Shown: positions 7,395 to 15,004 of the stretch, piece after piece
How positions within the stretch are numbered: the stretch's first letter is position 1
Layout of the letters: each line of letters begins with the position of its first letter
Assembly: GCA_003171295.1 (NCBI GenBank)
Contig: PMYF01000641.1
Coordinates: forward strand, 1 to 31,144
Direction: 5' to 3'
DNA: 31,144 nt
Source: Acidobacteriota bacterium
Lineage (GTDB): Bacteria > Acidobacteriota > Terriglobia > UBA7540
Position numbers and translations under genes: made by a program
The notes under the pieces: generated by a model
What the model saw: only the letters and a program-made list of their open reading frames with translations
Database searches by the model: none
What the model was told of the DNA's origin: nothing

Positions 7395-9008
7395 TTAGCG
7401 GCTGAGCTTGTACAGAAAAACCTGCAGGTCCTGATCGCGTCGGCTTCGTTCCGATTCCTCCTGCGCCAAGCGCTGGTGGATTTGGAACTCCATTTGAGCG
7501 TTGGTCGAGTCACCGAGATGGCGGTAGGTCCGCGCAAGGCGATAATGAGCTTCTGACATACTCGGCTGCAGTTTTATCGCCTTCCGGTATTCCTCGGCAG
7601 CGTCGCGCCACCGCGTGAGCGTCGAGTAAAGGTTGCCAAGCTGGTAGTGTGCTTCAGCATAGCCCGGGTCGAGTTCGATACTCTTCCTGAGCAACGGTCC
7701 GGCCTTCTCGATGTCTTCCGCACGTCCTGTGGTCTCCGCGTGCTGGCAGGCAAGTTGTCCAAGGAAGTAATATGGCCACGATTGCCCAGGATGGCGTTCC
7801 GCATAAGCGGCAACCAGGGCCTGAATCTCATCTATCCGGTCTCCCGTTACCCCGGCAGCCTGCGCCAGGCAGTATAGCGGCAGCTCAGCATCCGGAAATC
7901 TTCTGGCGGCCTCGAAGAAAGTGTCGACCGACTCCTTGTAAAGCCCGCGACCGAAGTACGAGACTCCTTGAATCAGACGCAACCGCAGCGAATCTGGAAA
8001 ATCTCTTACAGCTTGTTCCGAGGCCACCGATGCCACGTCAAAGCTGCGGTGTTTGAGAAGCTCGAAGGCGAAATCAAAACGGTAGGATTCGTTCGCCGGT
8101 TCAAGATCGATCGCTAGTTGCAAAGCTCTTGCTGCTTCCACATACTGCCGGTCATCCTCATAGACTTGCCCGAGCAAGTTCTCAATTTCGCCGCTGTCGC
8201 TCTGTTTCTGCGACGATTCCAGTATTCCCAAGGCATGCCCAGGGTCTCCGGACTTGTAGTAGGCGAGCCCGAGGTTGTACTGAACATCAGTGGAGTTCGG
8301 CTCCCGGGCGCGCGCCTTCTGCAGGGTTTCGATTGCTCCCGCGAAATCGCCCCCCTCAGCCTGAATCGCTCCAAGCACGGCGTACGGGTCTACAGATGGT
8401 GGCGCCAAGGCAGCGATCTTAGCCACCGTTGTGCGCGCTTCCGTAAACTCCCGGGATGTCAACTGGGCCTTGAGAAGATCCATTAGAACCGAGGGCTGGC
8501 GCGGAGCCAGGTCGGCGGCAGTCTGGAGTTGCCGAAGGGCCTCGGTTTGGTTGCCTTGTGCCATGAGCACCAGGCCGAAATTCTCGTGAGCGGTGGCATC
8601 GTCGGGATCGAGATGAATGGCGCTATCAAACTCATGCGCGGCCATAGCCAGGTCACCCCGGCGCGCGTAGTGCTTGCCGAGATTGATATGGGCGGCGGCG
8701 AGGTCAGGTTGCAAGCGCAAGGCTTCCTTAAATTCCTGTTCCGCTTTGTCAGGCTGGTTCTGCTCATCGAGGACGATCCCAAGCAGCATGTGGGCACGCG
8801 CATCGTGAGGTTCCGCTTGCAAATACTTGTCGAGCTCCTGTTTAGCCACGCGGAGATTGTGTTCCGAGATAGCCTTTTCGATTCTTGAGTAGTCCAGGGT
8901 GGCGCCTGGCAGTAACCCAGACGCAAGAAATAGGAGGGCTGCGGCGCGGAAGAATGGTGTCCCGAATGCACGTGAGCAGGTCAACGAGTACCCTCCATGA
9001 GGTAGCAT
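7395..9008 (-). CDS. Secreted or periplasmic tetratricopeptide-repeat protein
   Basis: A 537-residue protein with a hydrophobic N-terminal export signal (about residues 20-36, AAALLFLASGLLPGA), followed almost entirely by TPR units. Clear repeats include AHMLLGIVLDEQNQPDKAEQ, AHINLGKHYARRGDLAMAAH, VQYNLGLAYYKSGDPGHALG, AHYQLGNLYSTLTRWRDAAE and AHYRLARTYRHLGDSTNAQM. TPR arrays act as protein-protein scaffolds, and no catalytic domain is present. The ATG at 9008 has no ribosome-binding site. A TTG at 8984 follows GGAGGG at 6-nt spacing and may be the true start. It lies 55 bp after the EamA pair on the same strand and may be cotranscribed with it. Its partner is unknown. Confidence 0.85.
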   Translation of the reverse strand: MLPHGGYSLTCSRAFGTPFFRAAALLFLASGLLPGATLDYSRIEKAISEHNLRVAKQELDKYLQAEPHDARAHMLLGIVLDEQNQPDKAEQEFKEALRLQPDLAAAHINLGKHYARRGDLAMAAHEFDSAIHLDPDDATAHENFGLVLMAQGNQTEALRQLQTAADLAPRQPSVLMDLLKAQLTSREFTEARTTVAKIAALAPPSVDPYAVLGAIQAEGGDFAGAIETLQKARAREPNSTDVQYNLGLAYYKSGDPGHALGILESSQKQSDSGEIENLLGQVYEDDRQYVEAARALQLAIDLEPANESYRFDFAFELLKHRSFDVASVASEQAVRDFPDSLRLRLIQGVSYFGRGLYKESVDTFFEAARRFPDAELPLYCLAQAAGVTGDRIDEIQALVAAYAERHPGQSWPYYFLGQLACQHAETTGRAEDIEKAGPLLRKSIELDPGYAEAHYQLGNLYSTLTRWRDAAEEYRKAIKLQPSMSEAHYRLARTYRHLGDSTNAQMEFQIHQRLAQEESERSRRDQDLQVFLYKLSR

Positions 9009-9063
9009 GAGGGACTACGTAGATCGGCCAGGCAGGGGGTGCGCGTCGCCGAGCCGGGAAAGC

Positions 9064-9480
9064 TCACATCGAGAGCAATATCACGGCAACGAGCGAGCAT
9101 CCCACCCCAATCCCTTGCAGCAACGTAACGGATTCGTGCAAGATCAGCGGCGCCAGAATGACAACGATCAAAGGATAGAGTGCCGTGAACGGAGCAACAA
9201 TCGAAGCCTTACCACCGCTTTTCATGGCTGCAAAAAGGCCCCAGGCGCCCAAATTGTTGAGAAGACCACCAATCAGACCGTATGCTAGTCCACGAGTGGA
9301 GTAGTGAAAGAGAGCATTGCCAGGATAGACAAAAGGTTCGAACAACAAGAATCCGACGATCAACAAAACGAGCGTGGATTCAGCCGAAATCCGGTTCGTT
9401 GCCAGTTTTTGAAAGATTCCGACAACTCCCCATGAAATCAGCAAAATCGCAGCGTACCCAAACCAAGGTGGAAGATGCAT
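9064..9480 (-). CDS. Half-size EamA/DMT transporter subunit (second of pair)
   Basis: A 138-residue membrane protein with five predicted transmembrane segments, the size of a single EamA repeat, whereas most EamA transporters have two fused repeats and ten segments. Segments are near residues 7-26, 33-52, 65-85, 92-113 and 118-138. The conserved EamA-type FTALYPL motif is in segment 4. Positive charges lie mainly in loops 1-2 and 3-4 and are absent from the N-terminus, predicting the N-terminus outside. It starts 19 bp after its neighbour's stop codon, with only a weak ribosome-binding site, suggesting translational coupling. Likely role: half of a small-metabolite exporter or importer. The substrate cannot be read from the sequence. 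Confidence 0.85.
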   Translation of the reverse strand: MHLPPWFGYAAILLISWGVVGIFQKLATNRISAESTLVLLIVGFLLFEPFVYPGNALFHYSTRGLAYGLIGGLLNNLGAWGLFAAMKSGGKASIVAPFTALYPLIVVILAPLILHESVTLLQGIGVGCSLVAVILLSM

Positions 9481-9499
9481 AATTTATCTCACAGTAGCC

Positions 9500-9934
9500 C
9501 TAAAGGGAAAAAATAACGAATGCCGCTGACGCAAAGATCAATCCAACTACCTGGACCCAGGTCAGCCGTTCCCGCAGAAACAGGACAGCGAGTACAACGG
9601 TGACCATGGGGTACAAGGATGTAGCGGCGGTGACCACCGCAGTGTTACTGCCGGTGCGGTACGCCGCGAACAACGCCAGCGTGCCCGTAGCGGAAAGCAG
9701 CCCCACGAGGAGGCCATAACCGATCCCTGCAGCATCTTTTTCGATCTTGAAGCGTCGCGCGGCAAGAACCGCCAAAGCCACAGGAACTCCCCCCAGTGTG
9801 AAGAGGAATTGCATACCGGAGGCCGATATCTCCCTCGATCCCAGCTTGGCAAGAATGGCAAACGGGCCCCAGCACGCCAGGCAAAACACTGAATACCAGA
9901 ACCACTTAGCCTTCAGTGTATTCTGCAATGACAT
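9500..9934 (-). CDS. Half-size EamA/DMT transporter subunit (first of pair)
   Basis: A 144-residue protein with five predicted transmembrane segments and the motif TSLYPMVTVVLAVLFLRERL, typical of the EamA repeat. Positive residues are concentrated at the N-terminus (K8, K10), in loop 2-3 (RRFKIEK) and in loop 4-5 (RER), predicting the N-terminus inside, opposite to its partner. The start at 9934 has AGGAG 8 nt upstream. It is the first gene of a unit with the second EamA half, and possibly the TPR gene. A shared 17-bp regulatory word lies about 37 bp upstream. Likely role: inner-membrane transport of the substrate or product of the neighbouring catabolic cluster, probably as a heterodimer. 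Confidence 0.85.
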   Translation of the reverse strand: MSLQNTLKAKWFWYSVFCLACWGPFAILAKLGSREISASGMQFLFTLGGVPVALAVLAARRFKIEKDAAGIGYGLLVGLLSATGTLALFAAYRTGSNTAVVTAATSLYPMVTVVLAVLFLRERLTWVQVVGLIFASAAFVIFSL

Positions 9935-9970
9935 AAGCTAGTCTCCTCGAACCAACCCACTCCAAGCATG

Positions 9971-9987
9971 GTCATCCCTGTCATACC
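9971..9987 (-). promoter_or_regulatory. Putative GntR operator / extended -10 element, copy 2
   Basis: The minus strand reads GGTATGACAGGGATGAC and differs from copy 1 at two positions. It lies about 37 bp before the start codon of the first EamA gene and has the same orientation toward its gene as the other two copies. TATGAC preceded by TGG would make a weaker extended -10 box; no convincing -35 box is seen. Confidence 0.55.
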
Positions 9988-10104
9988 AGATTGGGAGATT
10001 GCGACAGGTTGACGGACCAATGCAAGCAAAAATTTTCAGTGGGCCCGTCAAAGTCGCGGGGGTCGCACGCCTCCAGGGCCATATATGCATCACCCACGAA
10101 GAAA

Positions 10105-10211
10105 CCCCTCACCCGTCCCGACGTTGCGGGACACCCTCTCCCCAAGGGAGAGGGATAGAGATCAAAATAACAGCTCTCTCCCAAGGGAGAGGGTGCCCGA
10201 CGGAGGAGGGC
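10105..10211. repeat. Palindromic interspersed-type repeat (REP-like, two inverted arms)
   Basis: Two GC-rich arms, about 10110-10154 and 10174-10211, are inverted relative to each other. Each carries the core CACCCTCTCCC or its complement next to a local AAGGGAGAGGG stem, separated by about 20 bp of AT-richer sequence. CGTCCCG/CGGGAC and CCCGACGGAGG flank the cores. Elements of this look (ACCCTCTCCC...GGGAGAGGGT) occur dispersed in many bacterial genomes. It sits in the gap between the divergent EamA and GntR genes and could fold in RNA or separate two promoters. No ORF is present. Confidence 0.65.
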
Positions 10212-10253
10212 CGTGTTGAACCGCAGCATTCAAACAGCACCAACTTCCAATTC

Positions 10254-10282
10254 TGAGTTTGTGGTGCGAGTGGTGATATACT
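10254..10282 (+). promoter_or_regulatory. Candidate promoter of the GntR gene
   Basis: A good -10 box, TATACT (10277-10282), lies 17 bp after a weak -35 candidate, TGAGTT (10254-10259). Transcription would begin near 10290, leaving about 70 nt of leader before the GntR start. No copy of the GGTATGA word is present here, so autoregulation is not obvious. Confidence 0.35.
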
Positions 10283-10361
10283 GACGCGCAGGTGGGCGTG
10301 CGGCTTTTGTGGCCTGCGTGGCGGGATTAGCGCGAGGGCCGTTTCGAGATGCGAGGTGTGG

Positions 10362-11195
10362 ATGTCTGATAATGACAAACGTCATGATCTCTCCCGTAAT
10401 ACACTGACCGAACAGTCTATACAGCATATGATGCGCTGGTTAAAGGATGGGACTTTTGGGCCAGGAAGCAAGTTGCCCTCCCAGAATGAGTTGGTTGAGG
10501 AGCTCGGAGTCAGCCGAACTGGCGTGCGCGAGGCTTTGCAGGTACTGGCCGCCCTGAATCTGATCGAGATTTACCCGGGCTTGGGCTGCTTCGTCAGAAA
10601 GGTCTCCCCGGAGGATATCATCAATGCAGACGTTCTGGCGATTCTGCTCGAGAAGGAGGCCATCCTTCAGGTCATTGAAAGCCGCAAGATCCTGGAAGTC
10701 GGCACTGCGGCCCTCGCTGCCGCGCAGGCTACAGAACACGACTTCTGGCTCATGGAGGATGCCCTAAACGCCATCGAGTGCGCCATCAGGCGAGGCGCCA
10801 GCGTGGCATACATCGCGCCGAAATTCCATATTGCTGTGGCTAAGGCCACTCACAACGCCGTCTTGGCAAAACTGGTCGTGTCCTTTAACGGCCTGATGTC
10901 TAAAGCCGGAGAACTGGTCGAGGCCAGCGCGGCCGACCTTGCGGCTTTCAAGAATCACGAACTCGCCTCCCACCGTCATCTTTACGAGGTCATTCGATCC
11001 GGAAATCCCGCAAACGCTCGTGAAGCTATGGCTTCGCACATCGAAGCCTCTCAAGCCCTGATTGTCGAAGCGTTCCGCGTCGCGGAGGGCGCAGCGCCGA
11101 TCTCTCAAGCGAAACCGCAGGTTCGCTCGGGTAAGCATGCGCATGCGACCCCTCCCGTCAGCACCGGCCTCGAGGGGTCCCTTCCATCCGAGTAA
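10362..11195 (+). CDS. GntR-family transcriptional regulator, FadR/FCD subfamily
   Basis: A 277-residue regulator. Residues about 16-80 form the winged helix-turn-helix, with LPSQNELVEELGVSRTGVREAL as the recognition region and a wing ending GLGCFVRK. The remainder is an all-helical FCD ligand domain whose metal-binding positions are recognisable: Asp in the first helices, FHIAVAKATHN, SHRHLYEVI and AMASHIEAS. FCD regulators usually bind small carboxylates or sugar acids. The last 35 residues are a low-complexity tail. The ATG at 10362 is preferred, with GAGG just upstream; an in-frame GTG two codons earlier is possible. It stands between the divergent EamA unit and the TonB-led cluster and is the obvious candidate to bind the three GGTATGA words. 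Whether it represses or activates cannot be told. Confidence 0.9.
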   Translation: MSDNDKRHDLSRNTLTEQSIQHMMRWLKDGTFGPGSKLPSQNELVEELGVSRTGVREALQVLAALNLIEIYPGLGCFVRKVSPEDIINADVLAILLEKEAILQVIESRKILEVGTAALAAAQATEHDFWLMEDALNAIECAIRRGASVAYIAPKFHIAVAKATHNAVLAKLVVSFNGLMSKAGELVEASAADLAAFKNHELASHRHLYEVIRSGNPANAREAMASHIEASQALIVEAFRVAEGAAPISQAKPQVRSGKHAHATPPVSTGLEGSLPSE

Positions 11196-11292
11196 CGGGG
11201 GGGTTAGGTTTGATGGCCTGACCGCCCGCGCCCATTGGCCACGTTGCCAGTTTCCTGTGCAAAGCCACCTTTAGATCTAGCCGAAGGTGTTT

Positions 11293-11331
11293 TTGTCATT
11301 GACACAGGGATACTGGTATGATAGGTATGTC
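11293..11331 (+). promoter_or_regulatory. Promoter of the TonB-led cluster with operator copy 3
   Basis: The third copy of the shared word, GGTATGATAGGTATGTC, occupies 11315-11331. It overlaps two possible promoter registers. One is TTGTCA (11293-11298) with 18-bp spacing to TATGAT (11317-11322), preceded by an extended-10 TG. The other is TTGACA (11299-11304) with 17-bp spacing to TAGGTA (11322-11327). A protein bound to the word would block or remodel polymerase binding. The TonB gene starts about 80 bp downstream. Confidence 0.6.
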
Positions 11332-11409
11332 CCCCGTCGGACGTCAGCCGCCCCATGTAACCCCATGAGTTGGAGACCATCCGACAGTCACTGACGCTAG
11401 GAGGTTGTC

Positions 11410-14400
11410 ATGCCTTTGCTGAACCGCGTGTTCTCTCTCTTGGTCCTGCTTGTGTTGTTCGCCGCGCTGCCGGGCTTTGCCCAGCAGAATACGGGATCTA
11501 TTTACGGGAGCGTCATAGATCCCACGGGCGCAGCCGTGCCCGGTGCTCAAGTCACCTTGCAGAGTCTGGACACCGGGTACAATCGCCGAGTGGCGACCGG
11601 GGGCGCCGGAGACTATTTCGCCACGCCGCTACCTGTCGGGATCTACGATGTAACCGTTACGAAGGCAGGGTTTCAAAGTCAGGTCCAAACGAGTTTGACA
11701 CTCCAGCTTCAGCAGAGATTGGAAGTTGATTTCACGCTCCAGTTGGGAAAGTCAACCCAAATCGTCGAGGTGACAGGTGTCGCCAATCTCTTACAGGTCA
11801 ATGATGCCTCGATTGGCGAGGTGGTGACGAACCAGCAAATAAACGAACTTCCGCTGAATGGCCGTAATATCTATCAGCTCGTAGCCCTTACACCGGGCGT
11901 CACCACGGCTCCCGACGCCATGCCCATTATTGGCGGTCAAATCGGGCAACAGCAAGTCTATGTGCTGGACGGCCTGAACAATATCAATTATCAGGGCTCC
12001 ATGAATTCTGGTGGAATGTGGAACATTGCGCCTGCTCCTGATGCGATACAGGAGTTCAAGGTTCAGACCAACAATTACTCAGCGGAGTTTGGCACAGGCC
12101 AAGGCGTGATTAACGTGGTCACCAAGGGCGGTACGAACCAAATCCACGGTAGTCTGTATGAATTTCTTCGCAACGAGGTATTTGACGGGCGTGACTTCTT
12201 CTCGCCTAGCAAGCCTCGCTACAATCAGAACCAGTTCGGGGGCAGCCTTGGAGGCCCTATTGTGATCCCGCATGTCTTTGATGGTCATAAGCGGACGTTT
12301 TTTTTCCTTGATTACGAAGGCTTCCGTACGCGCCAGGGAACTACGCAAAATGTAGTTTTGCCGAGCCTCGCGGAGCGCGGCGGGAATTTTTCTGACCTGC
12401 TAACGGGGCAGACCTTCACGGATCCTTGCACGGGAGCTGTCTATGACCTGGGCCAGATTTTCGACCCCAATACGACGCACGCCGCAACATGTCTCAATGG
12501 CAGCACAGGATTTGCGCGTATACCAGTTCCAGGCAACGTATTGAGTTCTTCACAGATCGTGGCGCCGGCCACCAACACCTTGGCGTTGGTTCCCCTACCT
12601 AACTCCCCCGGTAGTCGCTATATTTGGAATCCTTCGCTCCGCAACGATTTCAACCAGCTCGATATCAACCTTGACCATCAGTGGGGTAGCCACGATCATA
12701 TTGCCGGCCGCTACTCTTTCCGAGACGTTCCTCCTGGGGGAATCCCGGATTTTCCAGGGCCCGCCGGGCAGGGAACTCAGTCACTGGACCGCCAGCAACG
12801 CATAAGCTTTGAGGATACGCACATCATTTCGCCGACGGTGGTCAATGAGTTCCATGTAGGATATATCCGAAACGCCGACCAGAGTCGATTGATTGATACA
12901 ACACTCAACCCGTCTTCTCTGGGTTTTCAGAATGTGCCGTACATACCTGGAATCGTCGGCGGTCCCCCCGAAATTAGCATCACCGGGGTAGCCGGCATCG
13001 GCGCGGCAGGTTTTACTCCGACCCTAACCACCGCCCGCAATCAGATGCTGTACGATACCTTGAGCTTCGTTCGTGGAAAACACAGTTTTAAGATAGGCGG
13101 TGATGTATATAGTTGGTGGACAACGCAGTTTGAGTCCACGGCTGCGGCCGCTGAATATGGGTTCACGGGTATCCTCACCGCCGATCTCAACGCTCCTTCT
13201 TCGATCAGCGGTGCGGCAGCAGTAGGCTCACCCTTGGCGCAGTTCATGTTCGGGATTCCGAACTCCGCAGTGCTAAGCAATACCATTCTCTCTGATGATG
13301 GCCGTAAGGCTGGAGCGCTGTTTGTTCAGGACGACTGGAAGGCTACCGGAAAGCTAACGGTCAACCTGGGACTTCGGTGGGATTTTGGTAATTCCGACCA
13401 CGAGCGGTTCAACCGGGTTACGAATATTGATTTTAGCAACGGCGATTATGTGATGCCCGCCTCCCGGGAGAACATGGCGCCTCAACTGCCTGCGGGCTTC
13501 CCGGTGGAATGGTCGAAAAGCAATAGCTTGTTTAACGCGGACAATTGGAACGTGGGTCCGCGGGTCGGGTTGGCTTATCGTTTGACGCCGAAGACCGTGA
13601 TTCGCTCGGGCTTCGGCCTGTTTTACATGAACTTGGATCAAGCAACATATACGATTGACTTGCCTCTGAATCCACCTTGGGAATCGGACGTTGCCCTCTT
13701 TGCCCCCCCGACTGGGCCTATTGACCCGATAACCGGTAACGTTGTGGTGCCCGTCACTAGTATGGTAACAGGATTCCCCGCCGATACGTTCACCAATCCG
13801 AACCTCGTATCCCAGTCTCTTTTGTTCCCCGTAACATCCAAACCTAGCACCCCCTACACCGTGAACTGGAACTTTACTATCCAACGTGAATTTACCCCTA
13901 ATCTAACGTTGGAGGCGGCATACTCCGCAACCCATGGCAACCATTTATGGGTGGGGGTAGATGCGAATCAACCTTATCCAACCGCCAATCCCAACAGTTC
14001 GATTCAGTCCCGAAGACCTTTTCCCAACCTGGGCAGCGCCGCCTACAGTCAGACAGAAGCTGTGTCGAATTACAATGCGCTCGAAGTCAAAATTGAAAAG
14101 CGGTACTCCCACGGCCTCACGTTCATGGGGGGCTACACGTGGTCTCATGCCCTTGACAACGCTCCGCAAGCGACAGCCCTGGCGAACACGGGCTCAGGAG
14201 GCAACGATGACGTTCGCAATGCACGAAACTTGAGACAAGAATACGGCAACGCAGGTTTCAACACCACGCATCGGTTTGTGATGAGTTGGCTCTACGCCCT
14301 GCCCTTCGGCCATGGGCGAGCTTTCGGGGCCAACTGGCACGGAGCGTTGGAGCGGGCGGCAGGGGGTTGGGAAATTGGCGGTATCGCAACCCTACAATCC

Positions 14401-14853
14401 GGTTTCTGGTTTACCCCTGGAACTTATGTCGACCCGGCCAATGCGCCTGCGTACTTCGATCCGGCCAGGCCTAACGAAGTTGGCAATCCCAAAGACTTTT
14501 CGTACGGAAAGAGCATTCAGGCTGCTCACGGTTGCCCAACCGGGCGCCAGTCGATCCAGTGCTTCTTCAATCCCGCAGCCTTCACCTATGCAGATCCAGG
14601 CGCGTTTGGAAATGCCGGCCGGAATATCGTGGAAGGACCGGGATTCACGGGTTTCGACTTCACGGTTCATAAAGATTTTGCTTTCGATGAGGGAAAAAAG
14701 AGATTCGAGTTCCGTGCCGAGGTCTTCAACATCCTGAACACTCCTAACTTTCGAGTTCCGGATAATGAGTATGAAGATCCAAGCTTCGGGGCACTCCTGA
14801 GCACCGACCACAATCCGCGCGAGATTCAGTTCTCGCTTGATTTCAAGTTTTAA
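11410..14853 (+). CDS. TonB-dependent receptor, Oar-like, with carboxypeptidase-regulatory-like domain
   Basis: A 1147-residue outer-membrane receptor. It has a signal peptide (about 1-25), then a carboxypeptidase-regulatory-like beta-sandwich (about 28-110, GSVIDPTGAAVPGAQV...LPVGIYDVTVTKAGF). A plug domain follows (about 120-245, INELPLNGRNIYQL, YVLDGLNN, INVVTKGGTNQIHGSLYEFLRN), then a large beta-barrel ending in an aromatic-rich strand with terminal Phe (FSLDFKF). Such receptors import large or scarce ligands through energy from TonB-ExbBD. The start has a perfect AGGAGG 7 nt upstream. It is the first gene of the cluster downstream of the GntR gene and carries the shared operator, so it is probably the uptake step of this regulon. 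Ligand identity is unknown. Confidence 0.95.
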   Translation: MPLLNRVFSLLVLLVLFAALPGFAQQNTGSIYGSVIDPTGAAVPGAQVTLQSLDTGYNRRVATGGAGDYFATPLPVGIYDVTVTKAGFQSQVQTSLTLQLQQRLEVDFTLQLGKSTQIVEVTGVANLLQVNDASIGEVVTNQQINELPLNGRNIYQLVALTPGVTTAPDAMPIIGGQIGQQQVYVLDGLNNINYQGSMNSGGMWNIAPAPDAIQEFKVQTNNYSAEFGTGQGVINVVTKGGTNQIHGSLYEFLRNEVFDGRDFFSPSKPRYNQNQFGGSLGGPIVIPHVFDGHKRTFFFLDYEGFRTRQGTTQNVVLPSLAERGGNFSDLLTGQTFTDPCTGAVYDLGQIFDPNTTHAATCLNGSTGFARIPVPGNVLSSSQIVAPATNTLALVPLPNSPGSRYIWNPSLRNDFNQLDINLDHQWGSHDHIAGRYSFRDVPPGGIPDFPGPAGQGTQSLDRQQRISFEDTHIISPTVVNEFHVGYIRNADQSRLIDTTLNPSSLGFQNVPYIPGIVGGPPEISITGVAGIGAAGFTPTLTTARNQMLYDTLSFVRGKHSFKIGGDVYSWWTTQFESTAAAAEYGFTGILTADLNAPSSISGAAAVGSPLAQFMFGIPNSAVLSNTILSDDGRKAGALFVQDDWKATGKLTVNLGLRWDFGNSDHERFNRVTNIDFSNGDYVMPASRENMAPQLPAGFPVEWSKSNSLFNADNWNVGPRVGLAYRLTPKTVIRSGFGLFYMNLDQATYTIDLPLNPPWESDVALFAPPTGPIDPITGNVVVPVTSMVTGFPADTFTNPNLVSQSLLFPVTSKPSTPYTVNWNFTIQREFTPNLTLEAAYSATHGNHLWVGVDANQPYPTANPNSSIQSRRPFPNLGSAAYSQTEAVSNYNALEVKIEKRYSHGLTFMGGYTWSHALDNAPQATALANTGSGGNDDVRNARNLRQEYGNAGFNTTHRFVMSWLYALPFGHGRAFGANWHGALERAAGGWEIGGIATLQSGFWFTPGTYVDPANAPAYFDPARPNEVGNPKDFSYGKSIQAAHGCPTGRQSIQCFFNPAAFTYADPGAFGNAGRNIVEGPGFTGFDFTVHKDFAFDEGKKRFEFRAEVFNILNTPNFRVPDNEYEDPSFGALLSTDHNPREIQFSLDFKF

Positions 14854-14917
14854 GGTGTCACCCAAGTCTCGCTGGGGATGACTACAGTATGTGGATGTCC
14901 AGACATTGCTTTTGCTG

Positions 14918-14949
14918 CGCGGGAGACGTGTACCATGAACTTTCCCGCG
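14918..14949 (+). other. Short inverted repeat between the TonB receptor and PLP genes
   Basis: CGCGGGA (14918-14924) and TCCCGCG (14943-14949) form a 7-bp stem with an 18-nt loop in the 151-bp gap after the TonB receptor gene. There is no T tract, so it is not a standard terminator. It may stabilise an mRNA 3' end or lower downstream expression. Confidence 0.3.
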
Positions 14950-15004
14950 ATCTCGAGGGATCGATAGTTAGAAAGGTCGAGCCGGTCATTCATAGGGATC
15001 TGGA

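Noticed and set aside
10105..10211. CRISPR array
   Set aside because: There are only two inverted arms, no regular direct repeats with unique spacers, and no cas genes.
11410..14853. Several long antisense frames inside the TonB receptor genes
   Set aside because: They are shadows of a clear coding frame in GC-rich DNA and match no family motif.
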